From NCBI RefSeq assembly GCF_910589235.1, contig NC_060955.1:3755001-3819000 (forward strand): a stretch of 64,000 nucleotides of DNA. Reading direction: 5' to 3'. The DNA comes from Vespa crabro (taxonomy: Eukaryota; Arthropoda; Insecta; Hymenoptera; Vespidae). The stretch's first letter is position 1; every line of letters begins with the position of its first letter. The notes below the pieces were generated by a model that saw only the letters and a list, made by a program, of their open reading frames with translations, searched no databases and was not told where the DNA came from. A program made the position numbers and the translations under genes. Of this stretch, positions 51,941-64,000 are shown piece by piece.

Positions 51941-52300
51941 CATATACATATCTTTTTTCTTTTTGCTTTTCTTTTCCGAGGTTCCACGAAACAGCAAAGG
52001 GCAACGTCTCGTGGCCAGCGCTCGTAATCGAGGACCGACCAGTCTGACCTGGCCCGTCTGAAAACCTCGTTAAAACGATCCTTTCCGGACTCTCTCTCTC
52101 TCTCTCTCTCTTTCTTTCTCTCTGTTAGAAGTCACGGTTTAAATGACGTTTAAAGGGCCCCGGCAAACAATGCTCGCCCTCGTAACACAGACTGACCCGG
52201 TCTCGTATGGTCAAGCGTCTATTTTCTCGCTGAATCAACGAAACGTTTCTCCTTTTTTTTTTTATCGGTTTTTTTCGTTTTGTTCTCTTTCTTTTTCTTA

Positions 52301-52331
<31 letters not shown>

Positions 52332-52560
52332 GCGTATGCGTGTGCTCGGACGTGTGGTTATATATATATGTATATGTAGGTCTCGTTTTACACCAAATCT
52401 GGTCACCAGTTCGACTTATTGTCAATTGTCAGTTTTCCAGGTCAACGTTACGCTTGAATTTTCATGTTTCCTTCAAAGATAACAGTAGACTCTTACAATG
52501 TTCTTACGAATTTTTTCGTAAAAATCTTTCTTTCCCGTTATAGAAATGTATAGACATATG

Positions 52561-52594
<34 letters not shown>

Positions 52595-52996
52595 GCACGC
52601 AATATATCTTATTTATCGTAATACGATCTCTCTCATTGGTTCGATGTAATCGATTCCATATCAACAAATTCGTAATCGAATATGGATCGAAGATGCACCG
52701 AGTTACATACAGGCCCGTGTCCCGTTGTTTATTGGTGATGACCTCGGGGAAGGGAATTTGCCGAAAGACAAATCGGAGCGCAAATACGAAAAAAAAGAAA
52801 AAACAAAGAAAAGAAAAGGAGAAAAATGAACGATCCTTCTTACATGCACTACGAGGATCTCGAATAATCGGCCATTCGTATCTTCGAATTTCGATGTAGG
52901 TACGCAAAATTCATTCGTGTGTGGCTTTGGTCGGCGATTTGTCGTAAGATTATCGATCGTCATTGATCCTATCGAAAATGGGGAGGAATATCGATG

Positions 52997-53043
<47 letters not shown>

Positions 53044-54866
53044 CAACCCCTATCTCTCTTTCTCTCTCTTTTGAACGGACTCGTGGACAGGAAGCGTCGG
53101 AATGGTCGGAAGGAAGGGAAAGGAATTTGGTCGAACCGCGTTGTTCGTGCGATCATTGATTTACGATGGTACGTCGTAAATACCAAGGGTGATGTACGAC
53201 CATGACCATACTCCTCCACCTCTCCCCTATCTCTCATCCCCCGTTGTCCCTTTCCTTTTCACTCTTTCCACGCGCAGCTTCTTCCTTCTTCCTTCGTTGT
53301 CGAACGCCACTAACGTTCCTTTCACGGACCTTCTTCCTTGATTTATAATACCTATAGGCTCCTTGTCTCTTCTCTTACATACCTCCCTGCCTTTACGGAC
53401 TGCGGAGGCTATCAAAGTAATTCCTTCGGATGTCGCCTCAGAATTTCTTCGAATTCCGCTTCTCTCGCACGCTATTATCTATCTTTTTCTCTTTATATAT
53501 GTATATCGCTTTTTCCTCTTTCTCTCTCTCTCTCTCTTTCTCTCTCATAATGGTTTTTTTCTTTCTTTCATTTTTTTTATTACAACAATAACAACAACAA
53601 CAACAACAACAACAACAATCGCTATGCGATGACGTTTACGCATAGCGACTCTTTCATTTTTATTTTTATTTTTATTTTGTTTGCTTGTCTGTTTGTTTGG
53701 TTTTGTTTAGAAAAATGTTTTTTTTGACCCATGACACTGTCTTGTGCCATCTATATCATTATTTACTCACTTCAGTTAATAATGTATACACAAGTCGTAG
53801 AGATTTTATTTTTATTTATTATATGTATGTATATCTATATCTTAATTATGAATCATTGAATAACAAACAGTTCCACTTTTAATCAATAATTTATTCTCTT
53901 CACTTTCCATTTTGTGAAATTAATCGTTTTGGCTTCTGACTAAGTTATAATTCGGAATTGTTTGCTCATCAATACGATAACGTATAAAATAGTAAATTGA
54001 AACCGTCAAAAGGTACATAATATAAAATACAGTGAACTCTCGTATATAATACGGTTTCATATAACACGATGATGCAAGAAATGATGACAAGTGTTCTAAT
54101 AACATATCATATACATATGTACATTAACGTGTAATTTTATAATACAAACAAATGCATACATAAATCTATATTTCTATAAATTATATCAACTGGTATAACG
54201 TGAAACATTTGTCGTTAATTATTATTACAATTAGATACAACGAGACATATAATAATATGCCATTAGATATTTGATTTTTACAATTTTTACGAGCAACGTT
54301 GTATTTCTATTTCTTTTTCTTCTTCTTTTCTTTTATTTTTTTGCTTTTTCTTTCTTTTCTCTCTCCCTCCCTCCCTCCCTCCCTCCCTCCTTCCTTACCT
54401 CCCTTTCTCTCTCTTTCTCTCGATCGTGCATTAGAATTATAAACGTGTACGAATATATGCGTTTAACGCGCATGAACCAAACTGAATAATCGGAGCGCAT
54501 TGTATAATGAGATCGCAAATAGGTCATGCAATTAAGCATGCGTACGCGTGGAATACGGCGTGCCGCGCCGGCGAGCACGTGCGAGCGGAAGGTTAAAACG
54601 CGGCATCGGCCGCAATTTCTAACGAATGTACGAGCGTGCGCCGCTCACGCTTGGTTACGCGCTTTCTGTCGCTTTCATCGTTTGGCGGTTCCTCTACCAG
54701 TCTAACGTAACATTCTCTCTCTCTCTCTCTCTCTTTCTCTATTTCTCTATCCCTTTCTCTCTCTCTTTCTCTCTCTCTCTCTTTCTATCTCATTTACAAA
54801 TACTCTCTCCCTTTCTCATACACACATACACACTCTACACTCTCTCTTTCTGTCACAAATGCACAT

Positions 54867-54903
<37 letters not shown>

Positions 54904-55384
54904 TACATACACATTCCCACACTCTCTCTCTCATTCCTATTTCTCTGCCCGCTTTACTCCTCCCCTCTCTCTCTCTCACACAAACACTGTTTTTTTTCTC
55001 TTCTCCCGTCCCACTCTATTTCATACCTCCATCCTCACTCCTTTTTTTTTCTTGTTGCTCAACATCGAATCGATAGGCATGGTTAATTAATGTTACGAAA
55101 AAAAAAGAAAAAAAAAGAAAATAAAGAAAAAAGAAGCCAGTGGAAACGAAATGAAATCGACTAAGTTTTAAATATTTAGAGTTCGATCGGGGATTAGAGA
55201 GATTTATTCAAATATATTATATCAGGTGTTTTTATATTGTGATATAGAGGAAACTATAGATCACTATGTCGTAGATGGTAGAAGGAAGATATGAGATAAG
55301 TGTGATGTATGTATGCGAATATCCTCCGTTTGTTTTCCCTCGGCAAAAGAGCATGAGCAGACGTTTACGCGCGTGGTTTTGCCA

Positions 55385-55452
55385 TTTATTCATTCATTCA
55401 TTCATTCATTCATTCATTCATTCATTCATTCATTCATTCATTCATTCATTCA
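55385..55452. repeat. (ATTC)n microsatellite
   Basis: About 17 perfect copies of a TTCA/ATTC tetranucleotide. Confidence 0.95.
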
Positions 55453-55949
55453 TATATATTTATATATACACTTATATAATGAATATTTAATTAAATATTA
55501 ATGATGTATTTTTGTGTCCGATATATTATTTTTTTTACATAATATAAATAGTGTATTGCCTTAATTAATTACTTTATTATATAATTTAAAGATTTAAATG
55601 AATATAATTATAAGTTCTAATGAGAGATTTATTTGTTTTTTATTTATTGAATCAATATTTCTCAACATTTTCTATCATATTTTAAATAAATGATCGGTAT
55701 TTATAAATGAAATATTGATACGTAATATAAGTGATGGGTATTATTAGATCGATTAATATAAAAAAAAAAGGAAAAAAAAAAAGAAAAAAGAAACTGTCAA
55801 TATTTTAATTAAAATATTTTATAAATTTAATGATTCGTCAGTATTTTTATAAATAGACGAACAGTATTTATAATAAACTCAGACTAAACCCAGACGCTGC
55901 CCTGATGCAACAACCCTGACGTAATCCTGATGCTTTGTTATTTATACCG

Positions 55950-55994
<45 letters not shown>

Positions 55995-56186
55995 TACTGA
56001 AATTTTTATATATCATTATATATTTTAATGCTAATCAAAATATTTATATATATTGACCATGCATTTTACACAATATTTATCATTAATTAATAAAGATATT
56101 GATCCAATCAATAGAAATGTGTATCTAATGACCGAATAATACAATATTCGCACGTTAAATATTTGATCAAAATATTTGATTAAGAT

Positions 56187-56189
<3 letters not shown>

Positions 56190-56236
<47 letters not shown>

Positions 56237-56345
56237 CATATATATATATATATTACATATATATATATTACATATATATATATATATTACATATATATAT
56301 TACACACACATATATATATATTACACACACACATATATATATATA
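56190..56345. repeat. Compound (AT)n / TTACA array
   Basis: Runs of AT interrupted at intervals by TTACA and later TTACACAC, forming a higher-order pattern of about 20-bp units. Confidence 0.85.
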
Positions 56346-57103
56346 TGTAATATTATTTTTATTACTTGTGCTATTTGCATTAGATATTGAAATTTTATCA
56401 TATGTTTTATCAGTCATCAATAATTTAATTATACATACATAATTAAATTATTCATCGGCTTTAACATTACTAATCTATAATTCAAATCACATATCATTCA
56501 ATAATTTATCGATATTAACAATAATAAATCAATGATAACGACGTTTTACAAAAGGCATATCCTTTTTCTTATCTTTTTTTGACCATTCGAAATTGTATTA
56601 TCGTATTTATGATACGACGAGGTAAAATTAAGGTTAGGATAGTTGAAACTGTGGGTACTGGTGTTGTCCGTGGATGCGGGAGGACGATAGGAGGAGGAGA
56701 AGGGAGGTGTCGTTCAACAGTAAGAGGAGTAAGAGTAGTAGGAGTTGAAGCAGGAGAGGAGGGACGGTGGGAAGGGGAATAGAGGGTGGGTGGGGGACGG
56801 TGGGGAGGGAGAGAGGGAGGTAGAGGGTCAGAGTACAGTAGAATGAGCGATAGTTGCGCAATCCTGCCTCCATCGTTGTCGAGCAGCGATTACGCAAACG
56901 TGATAATTAATTGCCAGTGTTCTCTGTTTAATGACTCGTCAAGTCGTTTGCTAAACACGCCAAATCGCCGCGACGTCACGAAAATCGCTATACAGGTGCA
57001 TCGTTGCATGTCGGTGCTGTTAATTCCACGACGTTGGACGTTACATAATCTCGCGATTTCAAGTGTTTTTCGTTATTTCTTTTTTACTCTCTCTCTCTTT
57101 CTC

Positions 57104-57106
<3 letters not shown>

Positions 57107-57160
<54 letters not shown>
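57107..57160. repeat. (CT)n microsatellite
   Basis: A perfect CT tract of about 54 bp. Confidence 0.95.
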
Positions 57161-57164
<4 letters not shown>

Positions 57165-58158
57165 CTCTCACCTTCCCCTCTCTGTTCTATTCTATTCTAT
57201 TCTATTGTATTTTACTCTATCCCATTCTATTCTATTTTTCCCTTTCATATAGGTTTTTCATCGATCCTGGAAATATGTATTGTTTAAGCGTCGAACGTCG
57301 TCCCGATACTCGAATTGCCCTGTCCGTTCTCTCTCTCTCTTTTTTCTTTTTTTTTTTTTTTTCCTTTTTTTTCCCCTCCAGGATCACCACCAAGGCTGAC
57401 CTAAAAACTCTCTTACCTTTCTTTTATCCGATCTCTCTATAACGTCAAGTAAACCGAACGAACAATAAACGAAATCCTCTTCTGTCTGTTATGAAAATAT
57501 GACGCGTATATAGACATCTGAGAATGTCGATGACGGGTGTAGGATAAATAAGCTCGACCCGAATAATCTCGCGTTATTTTTAGATCGTATCGATCTTAAG
57601 CGAATGAAATATTTTCCGACGATAATCGACGGTATATAATTCCTTATTTCACCGACAATTCACGTTAACTGTTCTTAATCGATCCTAAGTTGTATCGTAT
57701 GTATACATATGTGTACATATGTATTGTACATAATATACGTAACATGTCGGTTGGCGTAACGGCTAGAATCGTCTCTTACGAAACCGGATGGATGGATATT
57801 CAGGTTCAGATTCGGGTTTGAATACTTGCAAAAGGGATTTATGATTGTTGGTATGCATATATATATATATATATATATTCTTTTATAAAGGATATTTCAT
57901 TCTAATTCTAATTTCTCCAACTGGTTGGTTTTCTTTTCTGTTCTTTTTTTTTTCTTTTTTTTTTCCCCTTCTTTTTTCAAGTTCATTGTAATTTCTTAAA
58001 GTATCTTTCGACTATTGCAAAAATAAAAATACATATTTATATATTTATATCGTCTACGTATCCAATTATACAATATGAATTAATGAATATGAATCATTGT
58101 ATTGTACTTATAACAACAAATAAATCAGAGATATAATGAGTATGAATTAAGTATTTGG

Positions 58159-58160
<2 letters not shown>

Positions 58161-58197
<37 letters not shown>
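58161..58197. repeat. Poly-A tract of 37 bases
   Basis: One of the longest homopolymers in the window. It could be the tail of an old retroposed copy, but no source sequence is recognisable upstream and no flanking duplication is obvious. Confidence 0.9.
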
Positions 58198-58199
<2 letters not shown>

Positions 58200-58538
58200 G
58201 ATAAGAAAATTGCCCAATGATGAGAAAATGAGATATGATTTTATGGCCAGAGTCAATCTAGCAGAAGGGACACACAAGCTAAGGTACATTTTGGTTACCA
58301 ACGAGAAATTGTCTCGGGAAGGTCTGAGATAAAGTCGGATTCGAATAAAATTTTTATTTATTTTCGAATATATGCTCTAGAAGGGCAGCCTTGTTATACG
58401 GGGCCGAGGAAAACAGAAATATTTGACGACCGATCTTTAAGAAACCTAGGACGTCACGTTATCTCTTTTCCACTTTCGTTTCTTATCTTATAATTTTCTT
58501 TGTCTATTTATCTTTATATATAGATATATGTATATATA

Positions 58539-59836
58539 ATAGATTGTTCGGAAAGTAATTTCGTTTTTTTTTGTGAAAATGAAAGACAATTTTCGTATAA
58601 CGAACAAATATTTTATTAAATTATATATTGGCCATTCTGGTCCAATACCTTTTGCCATCTTTTTTCTGGTAGGTAGCATGATCCCATGCTCATAAAATTG
58701 TTGTTCTTTGCTGGCAAAAAACTGATCGTGGTGGTTTTTGACCTTCTCAATTTGAAGTGAAGGTTTTACCATCTAAAAAATTTTGCAATGACCGGAATAA
58801 ATAATAATCCGAAGGTGCCAGATCTGGAGAATATGGTTGGTGTGGCATTGTATCCCATTCAAGCTGTAAAAGCTTTTGGCGAGTGACCAAACTTGTATGA
58901 GGTCTCGCATTATCTTGGAGGAACATTACACCTTTTCTATTGATTAATTCTGGCCTTTTCTGTTGAAGTGCATCATTCAGTTTGTCCAACTGATGACAGT
59001 AGACTTCCGAATTAATTGTTGTGTTATCCGGTAAAATCTCAAAAAAGAAAAACCGATTCCTTTAAAATCCCATCAAACAGACAGCATCACCTTTTTTTGA
59101 TGGATATTGGCTTTGGAAATGCTTTGAGCCGGTTCATCTTTTTTGCTCCATGATCTCTTGTGTTTGACATTGTTATATACAACTCATTTTTCGTCCCCAG
59201 TAATGATGCGCTTCAAAAATGGATCATTTTCGTGATGTTTGAGAAGCGAATCACAGACGTCAACGCGACGAGACAAATTTCTCTTCGTGAGAACATGGAG
59301 AACACCATATATCGAACTTCGAGGTTAAATCTAGGCCTTTCAAGTGGTCATAAACAGTTGAATTTGATAAATTTAACCTCTCACCGATCTCACGTGTTGT
59401 TATTTGCCGGTTTGCATCAACTAATGCCTTTATCGTGTCTTTATCAGCTTCAACCGGCCTTTCAAAACGTGATGCATCTTCTACATCAAAATTGCCGGAT
59501 TGAAATTTTGCAAACCAGTTCTGGCACTGGCGTACTGTCAACACATCTTCTCCATACACATCGGTTAATTTCTTTCTGGCTTGAACAGCATTTTTACCTT
59601 TTCTATAGTAAAAAAGTAAAATATGACGAAAATGCTGCTTATTGTTCTTCATATTTAAAAGGGCACCAACCAAAAACTACTGCGTAGAATCAATTGGACT
59701 TTTTCACACACAAGCCTTACTATATCAGGTCTCAAAACATATAATGATTATATGGCTTAAGTGTGAAGTTGGGTGTAAAAAAATACAATTAAATCCTCTG
59801 TCGTGTAAAAACGAAATTACTTTATGAACAACCCAA
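58539..59836 (-). mobile_element. Decayed mariner-type DNA transposon, full length
   Basis: A 1298 bp element in the usual mariner size range. Its 30-bp terminal inverted repeats (58539-58568 and 59807-59836) match at 25 of 30 positions and share TTGTTC and AAAGTAATTTCG. TA dinucleotides flank both ends (58537-58538 and 59837-59838), as expected for the mariner target duplication. Inside is one transposase relic on the minus strand. The element lies in AT repeat DNA, so the TA pair on its own is weak evidence, but the TIRs fix the ends. Confidence 0.9.
58600..59652 (-). pseudogene. Mariner transposase pseudogene
   Basis: Reading on the minus strand from a Met at 59652, the N-terminal helix-turn-helix region is intact (RQCQNWFAKFQSG, ITTREIGERLNLSNSTV). 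The catalytic region keeps recognisable blocks in other frames: TGDEK, LQDNARPH and SPDLAPSDYYLF, the three aspartate sites of the DDD triad. The frame is broken several times: a one-base shift near 59277, TGA in place of an expected Trp after TGDEK, a second TGA one codon before a WD, a shift near 59045, and another near 58765 after LDGK. No functional protein can be made from it. It is typical of a fossil mariner copy. Confidence 0.9.
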
Positions 59837-59838
59837 TA

Positions 59839-60573
59839 TATATATATATATATTTCTTGATGAGAAAAGATTATTTTAAACTTTACTATTTACATATCAT
59901 CTTTTATCTACGAACGGATACCTACGTAAATCTTCCTTCTATTCTCTGTTCGAAAGTGGAGAGGGATACTGACAGAGGTCGAGTCGGTCATGTCGATGGA
60001 AATTCCCGCGACTCGCGATTTCAGCACAATCTGCAAGCCGTTCTTCGTGTGCGTCTTCTAATCCGAGACGCGCGGTAAGAAGGACGGAACTCAATTCAGA
60101 CTAATCTGACTCTGGCCGTTTCTATCTTCGATTCTGAGGGCTTCTTTTTATCAAATTTGTTTGCTTTCTTTCCTTTTCTTTTTTCTCTTTTTTTTTTTTT
60201 TTTTAATTTCTTTTTCCTCTTCATTTTTCTCTTACGGAGTATCGATCGTTTTACGGATTTAGAGAAAAGTTTAATGTCATCAAAAGCGATATAATTGAAT
60301 AAATATTTAATTAATCGTATCGTAATTAACGTAGGACGATTTTTTTTTTTTTTTTTTTTTTTTTTTCATACAACTTTTTCAAAGCTTAGTAAGAAGTATT
60401 TTCAATATCGATCGTAAAAATGAAAATGAAAAGAGATAAGAAAATAGTGCAACTTTTGATTTTTGTAATAATAGTAAATTAATAGTACGACGTCCGGAAG
60501 CAATAAATAATGGATTAATCCTTTGCACTGCAAAAACGACATACGCTCAAACGTTCGTCAATACATACGAAGG

Positions 60574-60621
<48 letters not shown>

Positions 60622-62458
60622 CTAATAAATTTTACTTAACATATATCTATATCTAATATTTACTATTTTCTTAAATTATAGAATTGGACATATATTGGAT
60701 GTATATATTGCTGTATGTCATATGGCAACCAATCAAATTATGACTAAGTAAAGTGAAATGTAAACGAGAACGTGCATATGATATACCATAAATTAATATA
60801 ACGATCTTCATCAGTTAATTTCGACGTTACATTAATAATTATTAATGAGAATCGAAAAAATTACCTAGCTGACAATTAATATAATATAAGGCTTAACGAT
60901 TGATATAACTAGATATCGATTATGCGCTTCGATAATTTATTTGAAATTTTTCGCATAGTTCGAGGATTATCGTAACGCAATCCGCGCGAGGACGTATTAT
61001 TATTGTTCATGAATTCCATGAATGTTTCTTAATCATCTTACTAGGAAATGGAATTCAAACGATAACCATCGATATCGATTCGATCGAATTAATTGAATTT
61101 ATAGTGGTCCATAAAATTAAAACTGTGTTCGGACGACGGTGATCGTGCATCCAGCATACACATTCGACGGTATGTATTTTTGTCGAGTCCTTGAGTCACT
61201 TTAGAGGCATTCTCTATTGAGTAATGGGCTAATTATAGTTTTCACTTGTTCAGAAACTTCTCTTGCCTGGTTGGCATCGATCGCGGGAGACCGAACGAGC
61301 AGATTTCTCCGTGGAAAGCGAATTTGATTAATTTTATATATTTCCCGCATGAGATAGCTCGTCGTTTACCTATCGTTTCATTTCTATCTAATCAATTTCT
61401 CTTTAGTTTAAACCTATTAATTTACATGGATACCGTTACTCATCTTAATTATATATGTATACACACACACACACACACACACACACATAAATATATATAT
61501 TATATCTGCACGATCGCAGCGTAATGTTATTTGTTTTTTTGCTCGTTAATGTCAACTTCATACTCAACGTTGATTCCTTCCTATCTATTTATTTATTAGT
61601 TTATTTTTATTTCTTTGCCCCCTTATTTCCCTCCCACCCCCCTTCCTCCTTTTTTTATCTTCTCTTTTTTTTCCTCTTTCTTTTTTCTTCCATTTTTTTC
61701 TTTTTTCGAAATTTTCGAGCGATAAAGTATCAAGTGGATATTTTTCAATCTCCCGTCAGTGGAGATCTACGTGTAGAAATATACAGCGGGAATAATTTAT
61801 TACCATAGCGATTGCACGCGCGGTACAGCACGATGTAGCATGTTCCCGAAGAGATAGCATCGGGTATACGCACCTGGTTACTTGTATTTGGTCATCGTTG
61901 TTATGTATGTGTATATAACTCGATATATCGACCAGGATTAAACAAAGATTCATTGAAGTCGTCGTCGTTGTCGTCGTCGTCGTCGTCGTCGTAGTCGTCG
62001 TCGTCGTCGTCGTCGTAGTCGTCGTTGTCGTCGTCGTTATCGTAAATCCACGACTCGTCGAGGAACTCGACGCAATGCATTCGATGTTTCAATCGGTTTA
62101 ATAATATACTATTATCGCTTACGTAAAAGGCTACTCCTTAACGAGATAAGAATCAACGGATCAACTTTTAATCGATCATTATTATAAAGTATATGCCATC
62201 TCTATTTGAGAATTCTGTGTTACGATACGATGTTACGAACGATTAATCTTTTTAACAGAACGAACGGGGAAAAAAGAAGATGAAGAAAAAAAAAAAAAAA
62301 AGAAATAAAAAGAATTCTTTTTCCCCGTCTCAATTTAATTTCGAATGAATTAACGTTTGGTCACGACGATACGCGTTATATCTTCTTTACAACGAGTATT
62401 ATCTAACGAAGGTAATTTGTAAATTATAAAAAAATTCTGTTTTTTACGTGTATGTGTG

Positions 62459-62503
<45 letters not shown>

Positions 62504-64000
62504 ACGTGTTCCTATGATTAATCGATGAACGTTGAAATTTGTTGATGGTTCGAACGTTATCGATAATATAATTACGTCCGGCAAATTTACTGGATATATA
62601 TATGACTTTGAATATTTATTATCCGATTCGGTGCGATTACGCGCGTCACAGACGAACGAACGTTATTATTCCATGTACCGAACTAAATTAAACGCGTGGG
62701 AGCAAAAGGTAATTTGTGCTGATAACTAACCACCCACGTAAACGCAAGATCTACGCGAAAGGAACGAACGAGGTCTGAACGGATGACTTCTCTAGGTCTT
62801 TCTATCCCTCTTTATTCCCTCCTATCCCTCTCTTCTCTCCTTCTTCTCTTGCTTCATCGTTTCTTGACTATATTTAATTCCGGTTTGACGACAGCAATAA
62901 CATTTCGTGTATTAGCTGGTACGCACGGTATCCTATCGATTAGCTGATTACTCCGACCTCGGTGCTCTTTCAAACGAATAATCCTCGGTCGCGAATAACT
63001 CATATACCGCAGATTATTATCGCTTTGAACGCGGAGCTCGCCGCCCGTTAGAGTAAGTATGCGTGCCGTGGTATTAATTTTCGAGCTCGGTTGTACTTAA
63101 TGCGACTGGGCTCATGATATTTCGACTATTTATAGGAGGTTGTTTCGCTCGTTGCTTCTACAAAAGGTCTGTTGGTGTTTCGACGACTGGAACGTTTTAG
63201 AAGTTAGATAAGTTGTTTTTGATTTGCCGGTACGCGTTCAAAGCCGATTACGAAACGTTTTAGAATTCTGCGAAACGTTATGCTCTTTTTTAAACCGTTG
63301 AACGTATTTGCGTTCATTCGTGAATCTATGCTCGATGATTATTTTTTTTTCTTTTTCTCTCTCTTTTTTTTTTCTTTTCTTTTTTTTTTTTTGTTTTTCT
63401 TAACTTAAATACGCACAAACGCATGCATATGTATATCATTCCTTTTTCTTTTTATTTCTCTCTTTTTTTTTTTTTTCTTGTTTATTTTATTTATTTATTT
63501 ATTTATTTTGTGTTTTTTTTTTTTTTTTTCTTCTTAATATATTCACAATAAAGTCAAGCAACATGTGTTTCGTATCGTTCGCTTCGTAAAAATGCGTCAC
63601 TCATTTTTCCTGTTTTGATAAAAGTCAATGTGATCGATCGTGTTGATTTATTAATACATAGATAAATCTACGTCGATCAAGATCGTTGTCGTCCATGAGA
63701 ATCGTTATACGTAGGTATCCGTTAACATTTATTTCTCATTCGATCGTGTCGCGGTAATGTGTGCCAGCCCATTATTCGTACACGTTCTTCGATGTTAACA
63801 GGCCTCGTCGTCTAATTTATGAACCTTGCGGATATAAAAGCCAACGCCGGTTGGAACGCTCTTATCGGAAAGATAAGGCACGACGTATTCTACTCGCTTC
63901 CTACTTCCACGATTAACTCGGGCCAACGTTACCGATGGCAATCTTTTTAATTTGTTTTCTTGGAAGTAGCGTACCTTACGTCACCATGGCGTGAAAAGTG
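59839..64000. other. Non-coding DNA at the right end, no supported gene
   Basis: Contains (AT)n at 60572-60617 and 62468-62494, (AC)n at 61459-61487, a TCG triplet array at about 61957-62039, poly-T at 60331-60366 and T-rich stretches at 61640-61710 and 63340-63530. Unique CpG-containing islands at about 59920-60120 and 62900-63300 have no recognisable coding content. If the MBD-type gene runs on past the window this is its intron. Confidence 0.5.
61957..62039. repeat. (TCG)n imperfect triplet repeat
   Basis: TCG triplets with TAG and TTG interruptions. The minus-strand frame encodes poly-Asp, which I take to be a product of the repeat. Confidence 0.9.

Larger units (their letters stand above)
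50556..58536. other. Probable intron or intergenic DNA, rich in CT/GA and AT repeats
   Basis: I see no exon I can support. Repeats include (CT)n at 51100-51176, poly-A at 51600-51625, (AT)n at 51906-51935, poly-T at 52301-52327, (CT)n at 53004-53038, (ATTC)n at 55385-55452, (AT)n at 55955-55990 and 56190-56345, and (CT)n at 57107-57160. CpG-rich unique islands at about 54540-54710 and 56840-57060 stand out. A tRNA-like stretch lies at about 57745-57830 and a 37-base poly-A at 58161-58197. Confidence 0.5.

Noticed and set aside
52280..52543. Phe-rich plus-strand frame
   Set aside because: It comes from a poly-T tract at 52301-52327 followed by GT/AT-rich DNA, with no protein-like features.
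55385..55452. Regular short repeat that could look like a repeat array
   Set aside because: It is a perfect ATTC tetranucleotide microsatellite with no spacers, so it is not a CRISPR array; the genome is also eukaryotic.
61901..62092. Poly-Asp minus-strand frame
   Set aside because: It is encoded by the TCG triplet array and has no other content.

Overview
The window is nuclear DNA of an insect. The genes are split by short introns with GT..AG borders, the background is AT-rich, and (GA)n, (AT)n and poly-T/A tracts are very dense. Encoded proteins are closest to the arthropod members of their families. The repeat style and the mariner and piggyBac remnants fit an aculeate hymenopteran (wasp, ant or bee), but that is an inference from style and not from a species marker.

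Layout. (1) 1-25058: about 25 kb with no gene I can support, made of unique AT-rich DNA broken by microsatellites. (2) 25220-32592, minus strand: a complete 18-exon DOCK6/7/8-type (Zizimin-related) Rho-GEF gene whose exon phases all close to a 1972-residue protein. (3) 33109-33366, plus strand: a small ORF for a possible tail-anchored membrane protein, divergent from DOCK. (4) 33623-35236, plus strand: an uninterrupted piggyBac-type transposase ORF that keeps its catalytic aspartates but has lost about nine residues in frame. (5) 36868-39035, minus strand: complete 7-exon ALG8 glucosyltransferase (528 aa). (6) 39504-43390, plus strand: a DNAJA1-type Hsp40 (399 aa, 4 coding exons, CaaX-like end) with a non-coding first exon, a 2.1 kb 5'UTR intron, and an exact three-unit heat-shock element upstream. 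(7) 44053-44298: a short hAT-type non-autonomous element. (8) about 46400-50365, plus strand: a long triplet-repeat-rich leader and the first coding exon of a large Gln/Ala/Thr-rich protein ending in the start of a methyl-CpG-binding-type domain (MBD5/6, six-banded-like). The rest of that domain was not found, so the gene probably continues past 64000. (9) 50366-64000: probable intron or intergenic DNA with a decayed 1298 bp mariner (58539-59836) and many microsatellites.

The genes are housekeeping and signalling genes and do not form one pathway: DOCK activates Rho GTPases at the membrane, ALG8 adds the second glucose to the N-glycan precursor in the ER, DNAJA delivers clients to Hsp70, and the MBD-type protein is nuclear. 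ALG8 and DNAJA are head to head across about 0.5 kb, and DOCK and the small ORF are also divergent. I found no convincing new multi-gene system. The best leads are the heat-shock element in the ALG8/DNAJA interval, the piggyBac ORF, the small membrane-protein ORF, and the leader and possible short isoform of the MBD-type gene.
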